Shown here: positions 8,930-17,070 of the stretch, in pieces
Position numbering within the stretch: the stretch's first letter is position 1
Layout: each line of letters begins with the position of its first letter
Assembly (NCBI GenBank): GCA_947164605.1
Contig: CAMUXE010000002.1
Coordinates: 107,530-171,529, forward strand
From: an uncultured Lachnospiraceae bacterium
GTDB taxonomy: Bacteria; Bacillota; Clostridia; Lachnospirales; Lachnospiraceae
Direction of reading: 5' to 3'
Length of the DNA stretch: 64,000 nt
Made by a program: the position numbers and the translations under genes
Notes under the pieces: generated by a model
What the model was told of the DNA's origin: nothing
What the model saw: the letters and a program-made list of their open reading frames with translations, nothing else
Databases searched by the model: none

Positions 8930-9694
8930 ATGGATGAGGTGAGCAGAGATAGACTGTGGATTAAATATTCGAACAGTCGAGATGAGGAGCTGAGAAACCA
9001 GCTAATAATTGAATATGCACAGCTTGTCAAGATTGTGGCTGGTAGATTAAGCATCTATCTGGGCTACAATGTTGAGTACGATGATCTGGTTGGCTATGGT
9101 GTCCTCGGCTTAATCGATGCTATAGATAAGTTTGATTATGGTAAAAATGTTAAATTTGAGACATACGCCTCTCTGAGAATTCGTGGAGCTATACTTGATG
9201 AGATAAGAAAGATGGACTGGATTCCTAGATCTTTGCGTCAGAAACAAAAGAAAATTGATGCAGCAATGTCAAAGATTGAGGCAAGTCTTGGCAGACCTGC
9301 CAGCGATGAAGAACTTGCAGCTGAACTAGGTATTTCTGCTGATGAATTGCTTGACTGGCAGTGCCAGACAAAGGCAACTAACTTGGTATCACTGGATGAA
9401 GCCACTGAAGAGGGCACAGGTGAGTCTAAGATGGAATCAATAGGCAATGTCAGATTTGACGCTCCAGAAGACGCTGTCGAGAGAGAAGAGCTTAAGCAAA
9501 AGCTTGTTGATGCCTTAAATGGTCTGACAGATAAAGAGAGAAGTGTAGTGACTCTCTATTACTATGAGGAAATGTCACTCAAGGAGATTAGCCTGGTTCT
9601 TGAAGTTTCAGAATCAAGAGTGTCCCAGCTGCATACTAAGGCTTTGGGCAAGATGAGAGAAAAGCTTGGATCATATATGGGAATATTGATGTAA
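8930..9694 (+). CDS. sigD: Flagellar RNA polymerase sigma factor sigma-28 (SigD/FliA)
   Basis: 254 residues with sigma-70 regions 2, 3 and 4. Region 2 shows YDDLVGYGVLGLIDAIDKFD and FETYASLRIRGAILDEIRKMD, the latter strongly diagnostic of the FliA/WhiG/SigD group. Region 4 shows LKEISLVLEVSESRVSQLHTKA. It directs transcription of late flagellar and chemotaxis genes. It sits after cheD and before the SwrB-like gene, as in Bacillus subtilis, with fapA and a small gene inserted. Confidence 0.96.
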   Translation: MDEVSRDRLWIKYSNSRDEELRNQLIIEYAQLVKIVAGRLSIYLGYNVEYDDLVGYGVLGLIDAIDKFDYGKNVKFETYASLRIRGAILDEIRKMDWIPRSLRQKQKKIDAAMSKIEASLGRPASDEELAAELGISADELLDWQCQTKATNLVSLDEATEEGTGESKMESIGNVRFDAPEDAVEREELKQKLVDALNGLTDKERSVVTLYYYEEMSLKEISLVLEVSESRVSQLHTKALGKMREKLGSYMGILM

Positions 9695-9714
9695 AAATAT
9701 AGGGAGGGCTTTTG

Positions 9715-11322
9715 ATGGGAGAATGCCAAAGAGGATATTTTGAGTTTGAGACTAAGGAAGATGGATTGTACTTGACTGTCTATCCTCCTAAGACAGATAT
9801 GAGGCCTGTCTCAATCAACGAAATTCTATATTATGTAGAAAAAAGAAAACTTTACGGTTGTGATTCAGCAACTTTGTCTGAGGCTTGTAAGGCAGGAGCT
9901 AGTCAAATTACCTGTCTTAAGATTTCTGATGAAAAACCACATCCCTTTCAGGAGTTTGGAGATTATAGGATAAGCTCCGATGCTATGAGGGTTGAAGCAG
10001 TTTTTTATCCTCCTTTTAAAGGGGCTGATTGTCTTTCTTCTGATGAAATCAAAAAAGATTTAAAGTCAATCGGTGTTAAATATGGATTTGACGAAGAAGC
10101 TATTGCTTCTTTTTTGGATAAAAAGAATTATTTTGACAGTGTGATTGTGGCTAAGGGAACCGAGCCAAGACAAGGATGTGATGGATATGTTGAGTACAAG
10201 TTTAATCCTGATCTCAAACCGGCTCCCAAAATGAATGAAGATGGAACAGTTGATTTTCATACACTTGAGGTTGTAAACAATGTTCAAAAAGATCAGGTCG
10301 TAGCAGTCTTGCATCCTGAGGACAGAGGATATGCGGGCAAGGATGTCTATGACAGGCTTGTAATGCCAAAGGCAGTGGGACATGTTATATTCCATCATGG
10401 CCGCAATGTCAGATTGTCAGAAGATGGCAAGGAACTTATATCTGATGTCAATGGACATGTAGTTCTTGACGGTGAAAAGATTCTTGTGTTTGATGTACTT
10501 GAGTTGGAAAATGTCGACACATCAAGCGGAGATGTTGATTACAAGGGCAATGTTAAGATAAAAGGCAATGTTCAGGCTGGATTTAAGGTTAAGGCCAGCG
10601 GAGATGTGATTGTTGGCGGCTTGGTTGAAGGTGCTACAATAGAAGCTGGCGGAAATATTACTTTAAACAGAGGCGTTCAGGGAATGACAAAAGCTAGAAT
10701 TATAGCTGGTGGCAATATTGTTTCTAAGTTCCTTGAAAGTGCTGAACTTGTCCAGGCTGGTGGTTATATTGAGACTGATTCTATTCTTCACTCTAAGGTG
10801 CTTGCAAAGGATAAGATTGTAGCTACAGGAAGAAATGGCCTCATCGTAGGTGGTGATGTCAGATCTATAGTTCTTATTGAAGCGACCAACATAGGCAATG
10901 AGATGGGAACCAACACTACTGTAGGGGTAGGACTTGATCCAGCTGCTAAAAGAAAAGTTGATTCTTTAAAGAAAGATTTATCTGAGCTTGGAAACAAGAA
11001 GATTCAGTTAAAACAGATTGTAACTTCCTTAAGAAAGATGCAGGATTCTGGTCAGGAACTGGATGATAATAAAAAACAAATGCAGTCTAAGACTATGACT
11101 CAGATGCTCTTGATTGACAAGGAACTCAATGAGAAGAAGAAAGAGCTAGACAACTTAAAGAGTCAGATTACTGAGGAGACTAATGCTAGAATTAAGGTCA
11201 GAGGAGATGTCTTTGTAGGTACCAGACTCATATTTGGCGATCAATCAATGTTTGTCAAAGAAAAATACTCTTACTGTCAGTTTATGAAGGAGAGAGCAGA
11301 CATTAAGTTGATGGCTTTGTAA
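9715..11322 (+). CDS. fapA: FapA family protein (DUF342), flagellar-operon polymerising protein
   Basis: About 535 residues. The N-terminal half carries the FapA N domain with HTLEVVNNVQKDQVVAVLHP and the DVYDRLV segment; the central part is a beta-helix of repeated glycine-rich turns (VKIKGNVQAGFKVKASGDV); a coiled coil lies at about 405-490, followed by a return to beta-helix. Members in other bacteria affect polar localisation of regulators; the role in Firmicute motility operons is not settled. ATG 9715 has AGGGAGG seven bases upstream. The TTG three bases earlier is less likely. Confidence 0.88.
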   Translation: MGECQRGYFEFETKEDGLYLTVYPPKTDMRPVSINEILYYVEKRKLYGCDSATLSEACKAGASQITCLKISDEKPHPFQEFGDYRISSDAMRVEAVFYPPFKGADCLSSDEIKKDLKSIGVKYGFDEEAIASFLDKKNYFDSVIVAKGTEPRQGCDGYVEYKFNPDLKPAPKMNEDGTVDFHTLEVVNNVQKDQVVAVLHPEDRGYAGKDVYDRLVMPKAVGHVIFHHGRNVRLSEDGKELISDVNGHVVLDGEKILVFDVLELENVDTSSGDVDYKGNVKIKGNVQAGFKVKASGDVIVGGLVEGATIEAGGNITLNRGVQGMTKARIIAGGNIVSKFLESAELVQAGGYIETDSILHSKVLAKDKIVATGRNGLIVGGDVRSIVLIEATNIGNEMGTNTTVGVGLDPAAKRKVDSLKKDLSELGNKKIQLKQIVTSLRKMQDSGQELDDNKKQMQSKTMTQMLLIDKELNEKKKELDNLKSQITEETNARIKVRGDVFVGTRLIFGDQSMFVKEKYSYCQFMKERADIKLMAL

Positions 11323-11347
11323 AAATGCTTGAAAGGTTGTGATTGTA

Positions 11348-11680
11348 ATGGGAGTAAGACCAATTGATATGGTTATGATGCCGCAGATGCCAGAAGTTTC
11401 AAATCAGAAACAACGCGAACAGACAGCACGACCAATTGCGGAGCAGGCCAATGCGCAGGTTTTGGTTCAGAAGGAAGTTGATGTGAAAACGCATCAGGTT
11501 ACCAGCAAGGACAATGCCGACAATAAGCATCAAAAAAAGGATGCCAAGGATGAGGCTGACAATAAGTATCAGGGCCAGGATAAGAAGACAGGTCTTGCTG
11601 ATGGCAAGGTCACAACAAAGTCAAAGAATGGCTCAAGCCATGATTATGGGTATGGCGGAGGCTTTGATATATCTATCTAG
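11348..11680 (+). CDS. Small hydrophilic protein of unknown function
   Basis: About 110 residues, no signal peptide or membrane segment. The N-terminus (MGVRPIDMVMMPQMPEVSN) looks ordered and is followed by a long Lys/Asp/Gln-rich low-complexity stretch and a C-terminal glycine/tyrosine motif (YGYGGGFDISI). I do not recognise a family. It lies between fapA and the SwrB-like gene with short spacing, so it is probably cotranscribed. ATG 11348 has AAAGG about eleven bases upstream. Confidence 0.65.
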   Translation: MGVRPIDMVMMPQMPEVSNQKQREQTARPIAEQANAQVLVQKEVDVKTHQVTSKDNADNKHQKKDAKDEADNKYQGQDKKTGLADGKVTTKSKNGSSHDYGYGGGFDISI

Positions 11681-11727
11681 ACAGCCATAATCAAATAGTT
11701 TATTTTGTAGATGGGCAAGGAGTGTGT

Positions 11728-12657
11728 ATGGCTACATTAATATTTGTACTGATTGCAATAGGCACAGTATGTCTTATAGCCAGTTTTATAATACCAAATA
11801 CAGAGGAAAAACAGCCGGAGATTACAACTCCGGCTGAACTTTCTGATGAGAATAAAGCTAGGATTCAAGAAGAGATTCAAAAACTGATTGAGAGAGAACT
11901 CAGTGAAATAGAGGAAAGAACAGAGGCCTCCTTGGATAAAATTTCCAACACCAAGATTCTTGAGATGAGCGATTATGCTAAAACAGTAATTGATCAGATC
12001 AATAAGGATCACAATGAGGTGATGTTTCTCTATGACATGCTCAATGAGAAGTCTAAGGATGTAAAGAATACGGTTAGAGAGGTTAACACAGCTAAGAGGG
12101 AGGTAAAGAGAACTCTTGAAATGAGCAATATTGATCAGGAAAAGGCATTGGCTGCTGACTTAGACCTGTCTGACAATCAGAATAGATCTGAAGATGGGCT
12201 GGATGATTCGGAATCACAGCTTGAAAACAAACCCAAAAAGAACAGATACCGCAATGACCCAGAGAAGAAAGCCAGAAAGAAGAACCAAAAGAATTCTAAG
12301 AAGGCCAGAGACGGGAAGAAGAAAGAGACAGATAAGTCAGAGACTAGAACTGATAGTTCTGATAGGACTGACAGCATAAATAGAACTGACAGCATAGTTA
12401 GAACTGACAACATAAATAGAACTGATAGCATCGATAAAACTGATTCTGCAAAGGCTCAATTGCTTTCCTCCAAAGAATCAGGCTCAGGCAAAGCTCAGGG
12501 CTTAGGTAAAAATCAAGGCTCAGGCAAAGCTCAGGTCTCAGCTAAGGAGAGGGTGCTTGAACTTCACAGGCAAGGAAAGAGCGAGAGAGAGATTGCAAAA
12601 GAACTCTCTATGGGCATAGGCGAAGTGAGCCTGATAACAAAGCTTGCTTCTAAATAG
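11728..12657 (+). CDS. SwrB-like membrane-anchored protein with C-terminal helix-turn-helix-like domain (DUF6115 type)
   Basis: About 309 residues: an N-terminal transmembrane segment (about 3-22), a long coiled coil (about 30-135), a Lys/Arg-rich and repeat-rich middle (about 145-270) with several copies of a (N/D)RTDSI-type unit, and a C-terminal segment RVLELHRQGKSEREIAKEL that reads as a helix-turn-helix-like module. This architecture and position after sigD match SwrB of Bacillus subtilis, which promotes swarming and flagellar assembly. SwrB itself is shorter; the added middle looks like repeat expansion. Assignment rests on context and architecture rather than sequence identity. Confidence 0.65.
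   Translation: MATLIFVLIAIGTVCLIASFIIPNTEEKQPEITTPAELSDENKARIQEEIQKLIERELSEIEERTEASLDKISNTKILEMSDYAKTVIDQINKDHNEVMFLYDMLNEKSKDVKNTVREVNTAKREVKRTLEMSNIDQEKALAADLDLSDNQNRSEDGLDDSESQLENKPKKNRYRNDPEKKARKKNQKNSKKARDGKKKETDKSETRTDSSDRTDSINRTDSIVRTDNINRTDSIDKTDSAKAQLLSSKESGSGKAQGLGKNQGSGKAQVSAKERVLELHRQGKSEREIAKELSMGIGEVSLITKLASK
12340..12450 (+). repeat. Coding tandem repeat, RTDS-type units
   Basis: Imperfect 21-base units, each reading like GAACTGACAGCATAAATAG, encode successive R-T-D-S/N-x-x-x blocks inside the SwrB-like protein. Five to six copies are seen. The unit length keeps the reading frame. Confidence 0.75.
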
Positions 12658-12690
12658 CTATTTTAATTTTAATCCTAATTCGAGGTTATT

Positions 12691-13302
12691 ATGCAAAATA
12701 AATTTAAGTATTTTCTTAGGGGGCTAGGTTCAGGCTTTTATGTACTTGCCTTAATTCTTGCTATCTACAATGTAGCGGCTAAGGGAAAAAGCGCTGATAC
12801 AAGTGTGACCACTAAGGCATCATCTATCATTTCTTACACAAAGGAAGCACAGACAAAGGCTGGCGATGATGATAAGAAAAGTGAAGCTAAGAAGGCTGAC
12901 ACAGGCTCTTCAGACTCGGACTCCAAGTCATCTGATTCAGATTCAAAGACAAATTCGGACTCAAAGACAAATTCAGATTCTAAGACAGAGTCGGATTCAA
13001 AGGATTCTGACTCAAAGTCTGCTTCTGATTCAAAAGATTCAGACTCGAAGTCAGGCTCAGGGGATGATGAGAAAAGCACAGATTCCTCTGGCAGAGAGGT
13101 CGAAGTTGATCTCTCAGAGATCGTGAATGCTTCTGATGTGGCTAAAGCCCTTGAGAGAGCAGGAGTTATCGATGACTCTGATAAGCTTCTTGATTATTTG
13201 AGAGACAATAATCTGACAACAAGGCTTAAAAGTGGAAGCTACAAGTTTGCTCAAGGTTTGACAGCAGAGGAAGTTGCAAAGAAATTGACAGGACAAAATT
13301 AA
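12691..13302 (+). CDS. Membrane-anchored Ser/Asp-repeat protein with MltG-like C-terminal domain
   Basis: 203 residues: a hydrophobic N-terminal segment (about 12-30) that should anchor it to the membrane, then a Ser/Asp/Lys low-complexity stretch (about 62-130) of SDSK-type repeats, then a folded C-terminal region (about 132-203). The last part, with VAKALERAGVIDDSDKLLDY and LKSGSYKFAQGLTAEEVAKK, resembles the LysM-like N-terminal subdomain of endolytic transglycosylase MltG/YceG. The catalytic domain of MltG is absent. The extended SD region could span the cell wall. It is the last gene before the operon terminator. Confidence 0.65.
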   Translation: MQNKFKYFLRGLGSGFYVLALILAIYNVAAKGKSADTSVTTKASSIISYTKEAQTKAGDDDKKSEAKKADTGSSDSDSKSSDSDSKTNSDSKTNSDSKTESDSKDSDSKSASDSKDSDSKSGSGDDEKSTDSSGREVEVDLSEIVNASDVAKALERAGVIDDSDKLLDYLRDNNLTTRLKSGSYKFAQGLTAEEVAKKLTGQN

Positions 13303-13304
13303 AT

Positions 13305-13336
13305 TGTCAAGTAAAAATACTTGACAGTTTATTTTT
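13305..13336 (+). terminator. Terminator of the flagellar/chemotaxis operon
   Basis: Nine-bp perfect stem TGTCAAGTA / TACTTGACA with an AAAA loop, followed by GTTTATTTTTA. The right arm contains TTGACA, which is also the -35 box of the next promoter. Confidence 0.8.
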
Positions 13337-13349
13337 ATGATGGTAAGAT
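13321..13349 (+). promoter_or_regulatory. Promoter of ylxM-ffh
   Basis: -35 TTGACA at 13321-13326, exactly 17 bases, then -10 TAAGAT at 13344-13349. The start would fall near 13356, about 25 bases before ylxM. The -35 box is perfect; the -10 matches four of six. Confidence 0.7.
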
Positions 13350-13380
13350 ATGCCTTGTTTGATTTAGAGGATAACTGACT

Positions 13381-13728
13381 ATGGAACGTTTTGTGGAACA
13401 ATCTTTGTTATATGACTTTTATGGAGAGCTCTTAAATGAGCACCAGAGAAGAGTTTATGAGGATGTTGTTTTTAATGATCTCACCTTGAGTGAGGCAGCT
13501 AGCGAATATAATATCTCAAGACAGGGTGTCTCAGATATGTTGAAGCGAATCAACAATTCATTGAAGAAGTATGAAGATAAGTTGCACTTGGTTGAAAAGT
13601 TTGAAGATACCAAGGACAAGGTCAGAGAAATCTCAGATATTGCTGATGCCATGGCTAAAAAGCAGGGCAGCAGTGATGAAATTGAGAAAATCAGACATCT
13701 TGCCAAAGAGATTATAGAAGAATTCTAA
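13381..13728 (+). CDS. ylxM: YlxM/UPF0122 DNA-binding protein of the SRP operon
   Basis: 115 residues with a sigma-region-4-like helix-turn-helix (LTLSEAASEYNISRQGVSDM, residues about 36-55) and a C-terminal helical part. YlxM precedes ffh throughout Firmicutes; in streptococci it has been shown to influence SRP GTPase activity. The N-terminus FVEQSLLYDFYGELLNEHQ is characteristic. ffh begins 12 bases after its stop, and both share the promoter overlapping the upstream terminator. Confidence 0.93.
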   Translation: MERFVEQSLLYDFYGELLNEHQRRVYEDVVFNDLTLSEAASEYNISRQGVSDMLKRINNSLKKYEDKLHLVEKFEDTKDKVREISDIADAMAKKQGSSDEIEKIRHLAKEIIEEF

Positions 13729-13740
13729 TGGAGAGAAGAT

Positions 13741-15102
13741 ATGGCATTTGACAGTTTATCTGATAAGCTACAAAACATATTCAAAAACCTTCGAGGCAAG
13801 GGAAGACTTTCTGAGGCAGACGTAAAAGTTGCTATGAAGGAAGTTAAGATGGCTCTGCTTGAGGCAGATGTAAACTTTAAGGTTGTGAAGAGTTTTGTAA
13901 AGACAGTTGAAGAGAGAGCTATAGGCCAGGATGTTATGAAGAGTCTTACACCTGGACAGATGGTTATCAAGATTGTAAATGAGGAAATGGTCAACCTTAT
14001 GGGTTCGACTACTACCGAGATTGCACTTAGACCAAGCGGTGAGATTACAGTAATTCTTATGGCAGGTCTTCAGGGTGCTGGTAAAACTACCACAACAGCT
14101 AAGCTTGCTGGTAAGTACAAGGCAAAAGGTAAAAAGCCTTTACTTGTAGCTTGTGATGTTTACAGACCAGCGGCAATAGAGCAGTTGAAAATCAACGGCG
14201 AAAAACAGGGCGTTGAAGTATTTGCCATGGGAACTGGCGTAAGCCCAGTAGATATAGCTAAAGCAGCTGTGTCCCACGCAAAGGCAAATGGTTTCAATAT
14301 AGTAATCCTTGATACAGCAGGTCGTCTCCATGTCGATGAGGACATGATGGATGAGCTCATTCAGATCAAGAATGCAGTTGATGTATACCAGACAGTTTTA
14401 GTTGTTGACTCAATGACTGGTCAGGACGCGGTCAATGTTGCATCTTCATTCAATGATAAGATTGGAATTGACGGTGTCATCTTAACTAAGCTTGATGGTG
14501 ATACAAGAGGCGGTGCTGCTCTTTCAATTAAGGCAGTCACAGGAAAGCCTATTCTTTATGCCGGCATGGGTGAGAAGCTCTCTGATTTGGAGCAGTTCTA
14601 TCCAGATAGAATGGCATCAAGAATTCTTGGAATGGGTGATGTGCTTACTCTTATTGAGAAAGCTGAAGCTCAGATTGATGAAGAAAAAGCCAGAGAAATG
14701 GAGAAAAAGCTTAAGAAAGCTGAGTTCGACTTCAATGACTTTTTGGACTATATGGGTCAGATCCGAAATATGGGTGGCATAGGTTCAATCCTTAACATGC
14801 TTCCTGGTATGGGAGCTGGTCAGATTAAGGGAATGGATGAAAATATGGCCTCTGATGCTGAATCAGGTATGAAGAGGACAGAATCAATTATCTTCTCTAT
14901 GACAGCTGAGGAGAGGGCTAACCCTTCTATCTTAAACCCAAGTAGAAAAAACAGAATCGCAAAAGGTGCAGGTGTTGATATCGCAGATGTTAATCGTCTT
15001 GTAAAGCAGTTTGATCAGATGAAAAAGATGATGAAACAAATGCCTGGCATGATGAAGGGCGCAAAGAGGCGCGGCGGTTTCAAGTTCCCATTCGGGATGT
15101 AA
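13741..15102 (+). CDS. ffh: Signal recognition particle GTPase Ffh
   Basis: 453 residues: N domain (1-90), G domain with GLQGAGKTTTTAKLA near residue 106, DTAGRLHVDEDMM and TKLDGDTRGGAAL, and a methionine-rich M domain (about 300-445) with NMLPGMGAG and MKQMPGMMKGAKRRG. With 4.5S/SRP RNA it delivers nascent membrane proteins to FtsY. Gene order ylxM-ffh-rpsP-khpA is the standard Firmicute block. Length is normal. Confidence 0.97.
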   Translation: MAFDSLSDKLQNIFKNLRGKGRLSEADVKVAMKEVKMALLEADVNFKVVKSFVKTVEERAIGQDVMKSLTPGQMVIKIVNEEMVNLMGSTTTEIALRPSGEITVILMAGLQGAGKTTTTAKLAGKYKAKGKKPLLVACDVYRPAAIEQLKINGEKQGVEVFAMGTGVSPVDIAKAAVSHAKANGFNIVILDTAGRLHVDEDMMDELIQIKNAVDVYQTVLVVDSMTGQDAVNVASSFNDKIGIDGVILTKLDGDTRGGAALSIKAVTGKPILYAGMGEKLSDLEQFYPDRMASRILGMGDVLTLIEKAEAQIDEEKAREMEKKLKKAEFDFNDFLDYMGQIRNMGGIGSILNMLPGMGAGQIKGMDENMASDAESGMKRTESIIFSMTAEERANPSILNPSRKNRIAKGAGVDIADVNRLVKQFDQMKKMMKQMPGMMKGAKRRGGFKFPFGM

Positions 15103-15164
15103 TTAATTAGGTGATTAGGGCAAAGCCCTTCACATATATTTATTTTTTTTGGAGGTAATTTAAA

Positions 15165-15410
15165 ATGGCAGTAAAAATCAGATTAAAGAGATTAGGTGAG
15201 AAGAAGTCTCCTTTCTATAGAATTATCGTAGCTGATTCTAGATCTCCTAGAAACGGTAGATTCATAGATCAGATCGGTACTTATGATCCTAACTACGATC
15301 CATGTAAGCTTAACATCGATGCTGAAGCAGCTAAGAAGTGGCTTTCAAACGGTGCTCAGCCAACAGAGGTTGTTGGAAAACTTTTCAAGATGGCTGGTAT
15401 TACTGAATAA
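15165..15410 (+). CDS. rpsP: Ribosomal protein bS16
   Basis: 81 residues; [20 protein letters not shown] is the family signature, as is [15 protein letters not shown] strong GGAGG precedes the ATG. A small stem (AGGGCAAAGCCCT, around 15117-15129) lies in the gap after ffh and could slow transcription but lacks a stable stem. bS16 is needed for 30S assembly, and neighbours KhpA and RimM act on RNA and 30S as well. Confidence 0.97.
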   Translation: MAVKIRLKRLGEKKSPFYRIIVADSRSPRNGRFIDQIGTYDPNYDPCKLNIDAEAAKKWLSNGAQPTEVVGKLFKMAGITE

Positions 15411-15434
15411 TAATTGCAGCGGAGGTGATGCTCT

Positions 15435-15665
15435 ATGAAGGAACTAGTTGAGACCATTGCTAAAGCATTAGTTGATAATCCAGACAAGGTTCAGGCAACC
15501 GAGACTGAGAAAGATAAGACAATCGTTGTAAATCTTAAGGTTGATCCTGCTGATATGGGCAAGGTGATCGGAAGATCAGGACGCATCGCTAAGTCAATTA
15601 GAACTGTGGTAACTGCTGCAGCTACAAAGGTTGATAAGCATGTTGTTGTTGAAATCGACAGCTAA
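15435..15665 (+). CDS. khpA: KH-domain RNA-binding protein KhpA (YlqC)
   Basis: 76 residues comprising a single KH domain with the GxxG loop inside KVIGRSGRIAKSIRTV. In streptococci and others KhpA pairs with KhpB to bind many RNAs and affects cell elongation and division. It follows rpsP after 24 bases. In many Firmicutes rimM-trmD-rplS follow; here a terminator closes the unit and rimM lies 2.4 kb downstream, while trmD and rplS are not in the window. Confidence 0.93.
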   Translation: MKELVETIAKALVDNPDKVQATETEKDKTIVVNLKVDPADMGKVIGRSGRIAKSIRTVVTAAATKVDKHVVVEIDS

Positions 15666-15729
15666 TAGATTAATAAACAAAAAGTTCCGGATTTGAATAA
15701 AGTTCGGTTAAGGGCCTAATAGCTTTTTC

Positions 15730-15760
15730 AGAGTCAGAGAAAAATCTCTGACTCTTTTTT
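15730..15760 (+). terminator. Terminator after khpA
   Basis: Eleven-bp stem AGAGTCAGAGA / TCTCTGACTCT with an AAAA loop, followed by a run of T. Confidence 0.92.
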
Positions 15761-15841
15761 ATTGTTTAGTAATAAAAGAGGATATCCAATAAGATTTTTG
15801 AAAATTTAATAAAAAAATTCCTATATAAGTATTTACTTTTT

Positions 15842-15860
15842 TGATATAATTGCCGACAAT
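15842..15860 (+). promoter_or_regulatory. Extended -10 promoter (possible overlapping sigma-28 element) for the following gene
   Basis: TG-A-TATAAT at 15842-15850 is a perfect extended -10; no good -35 is seen 17 bases upstream. Immediately after it, GCCGACAA at 15852-15859 is one base from the sigma-28 -10 consensus GCCGATAA, but a matching TAAA -35 is not clear. Confidence 0.5.
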
Positions 15861-15912
15861 ACAATTAGAAGTACAAGGATGTACGAATTTATAATTGAAA
15901 GGAGTCTTTACT

Positions 15913-16893
15913 ATGGCAATCGGAATGAACAACGCTATCAGTGCTATTGCGTCGATTCCATCTGATAGTGTAAAGAACAATTCAATATTTAACCCTGAGA
16001 CGCTTAAGCTTTCAAATAGCGAAAAGGACATTAAGACCTTCGCTAAGGAAACATATGAAAGGACAGGGATGTCTGATGGTTCAAGAAGAGACCAGACTGA
16101 CAGAACCAATAAGGTAGAGGCCAGCAGGTTGGGAAATCCTAACTTAAGCGAATCTACTGAAGAGTATTTACGAGAATTACAGGAAAGGTTTGATTCTATG
16201 AACTTTATAGTCGTAGATGATGATTATAGCTCAGATCCAAGGATGGATTCAGCTTCTATCTATGATTCAAGTAAGATGACAGTTATAATTGACGAGAGTC
16301 GACTTTCAAGAATGGCATATGACAGTGAATATAGAGATAGGGTTGAGAGCAATATTGCTAAGGCTCAAGAAGCTGTCAGAGATGCTGTTAAGAACACAGG
16401 CTTTGCTAGAGACGATTTGGCAGTATATGGAATGGATATTTCACTAGATGATAAGTACTATGCTGTATTTAATAGTTCTGATATTTCAGTCGCTAGAAGA
16501 CTTGGCTTTTCAGTGTCGGGCAATTCGGATATAAGTGCTGAGGGCGTGAAGATGGTCACAAAGACTATGGATAATGCCAGCGGCAAGGAGCCACCTTATG
16601 TGGGAAGTTCAGAGGATTATGCTCCTAAGAATTCTAACATATCGGCAGCTAATTCATATGCTCTAAAGGCATATGAGGCTACTAAGGCGGTCGAAAATCA
16701 AAAAAATCAATACACAGTCAACCGCAACAGCCTTACAAAAGCGGGGCTTTTTGTGGATGATGATCTTCTTACCGCAGCAGATATACAGGGATTGATATCA
16801 AAAGTAAATGAAGCTACCCTAAGTTGGTTTTCAAATAATATCTTATCTTCAACAGAAAGGGTTTTAGGTAGGAATTTTGATATTAAGTATTAA
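15913..16893 (+). CDS. Uncharacterised Lachnospiraceae-type protein, possibly DUF6033
   Basis: About 326 residues, soluble, no signal peptide. The N-terminal 90 residues look disordered and polar. The centre has MNFIVVDDDYSS and KMTVIIDESRLSRMAYDSEY, where a residue strand is followed by a helix; this resembles proteins I recall as DUF6033, but I cannot confirm it. The C-terminal third is helical (SYALKAYEATKAVENQ). ATG 15913 has AAAGGAG about eight bases upstream. It is a single-gene unit with its own promoter and terminator, next to motility and ribosome genes. A flagellar or surface link is possible given the near sigma-28 sequence upstream. Confidence 0.7.
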   Translation: MAIGMNNAISAIASIPSDSVKNNSIFNPETLKLSNSEKDIKTFAKETYERTGMSDGSRRDQTDRTNKVEASRLGNPNLSESTEEYLRELQERFDSMNFIVVDDDYSSDPRMDSASIYDSSKMTVIIDESRLSRMAYDSEYRDRVESNIAKAQEAVRDAVKNTGFARDDLAVYGMDISLDDKYYAVFNSSDISVARRLGFSVSGNSDISAEGVKMVTKTMDNASGKEPPYVGSSEDYAPKNSNISAANSYALKAYEATKAVENQKNQYTVNRNSLTKAGLFVDDDLLTAADIQGLISKVNEATLSWFSNNILSSTERVLGRNFDIKY

Positions 16894-16908
16894 ATTAAAT
16901 ATAGCAAT

Positions 16909-16971
16909 AAAAAAGGCACTCACTGCTCTAGATAGATATTAAATCTAGATAAAAGCAGGAGTGCTTTTTTA
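16909..16971 (+). terminator. Terminator with nested stems
   Basis: Outer stem GGCACTC..CTGCT / AGCAG..GAGTGC flanked by A-rich and T-rich runs, with an inner stem TCTAGAT / ATCTAGA. The A and T flanks could allow function on both strands. Confidence 0.8.
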
Positions 16972-16975
16972 CGCC

Positions 16976-17004
16976 TTGAAAAATGCCTCTTATTTAGTTA
17001 TTAT
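16976..17004 (+). promoter_or_regulatory. Promoter of the cohesin-like gene and rimM
   Basis: -35 TTGAAA at 16976-16981, 17-base spacer, -10 TATTAT at 16999-17004. The start codon lies about 60 bases downstream. Confidence 0.55.
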
Positions 17005-17070
17005 AAATTAGGAAATTTAGAATTTTATTTTATTTTTTCTAATTAGCTCTGAAAGATTTTAGGTGATGAT

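Noticed and set aside
12340..13080. Short direct repeats that resemble a CRISPR array
   Set aside because: The units are 18-21 bases, adjacent without unique spacers, and keep a coding frame for RTDS and SDSK repeats.
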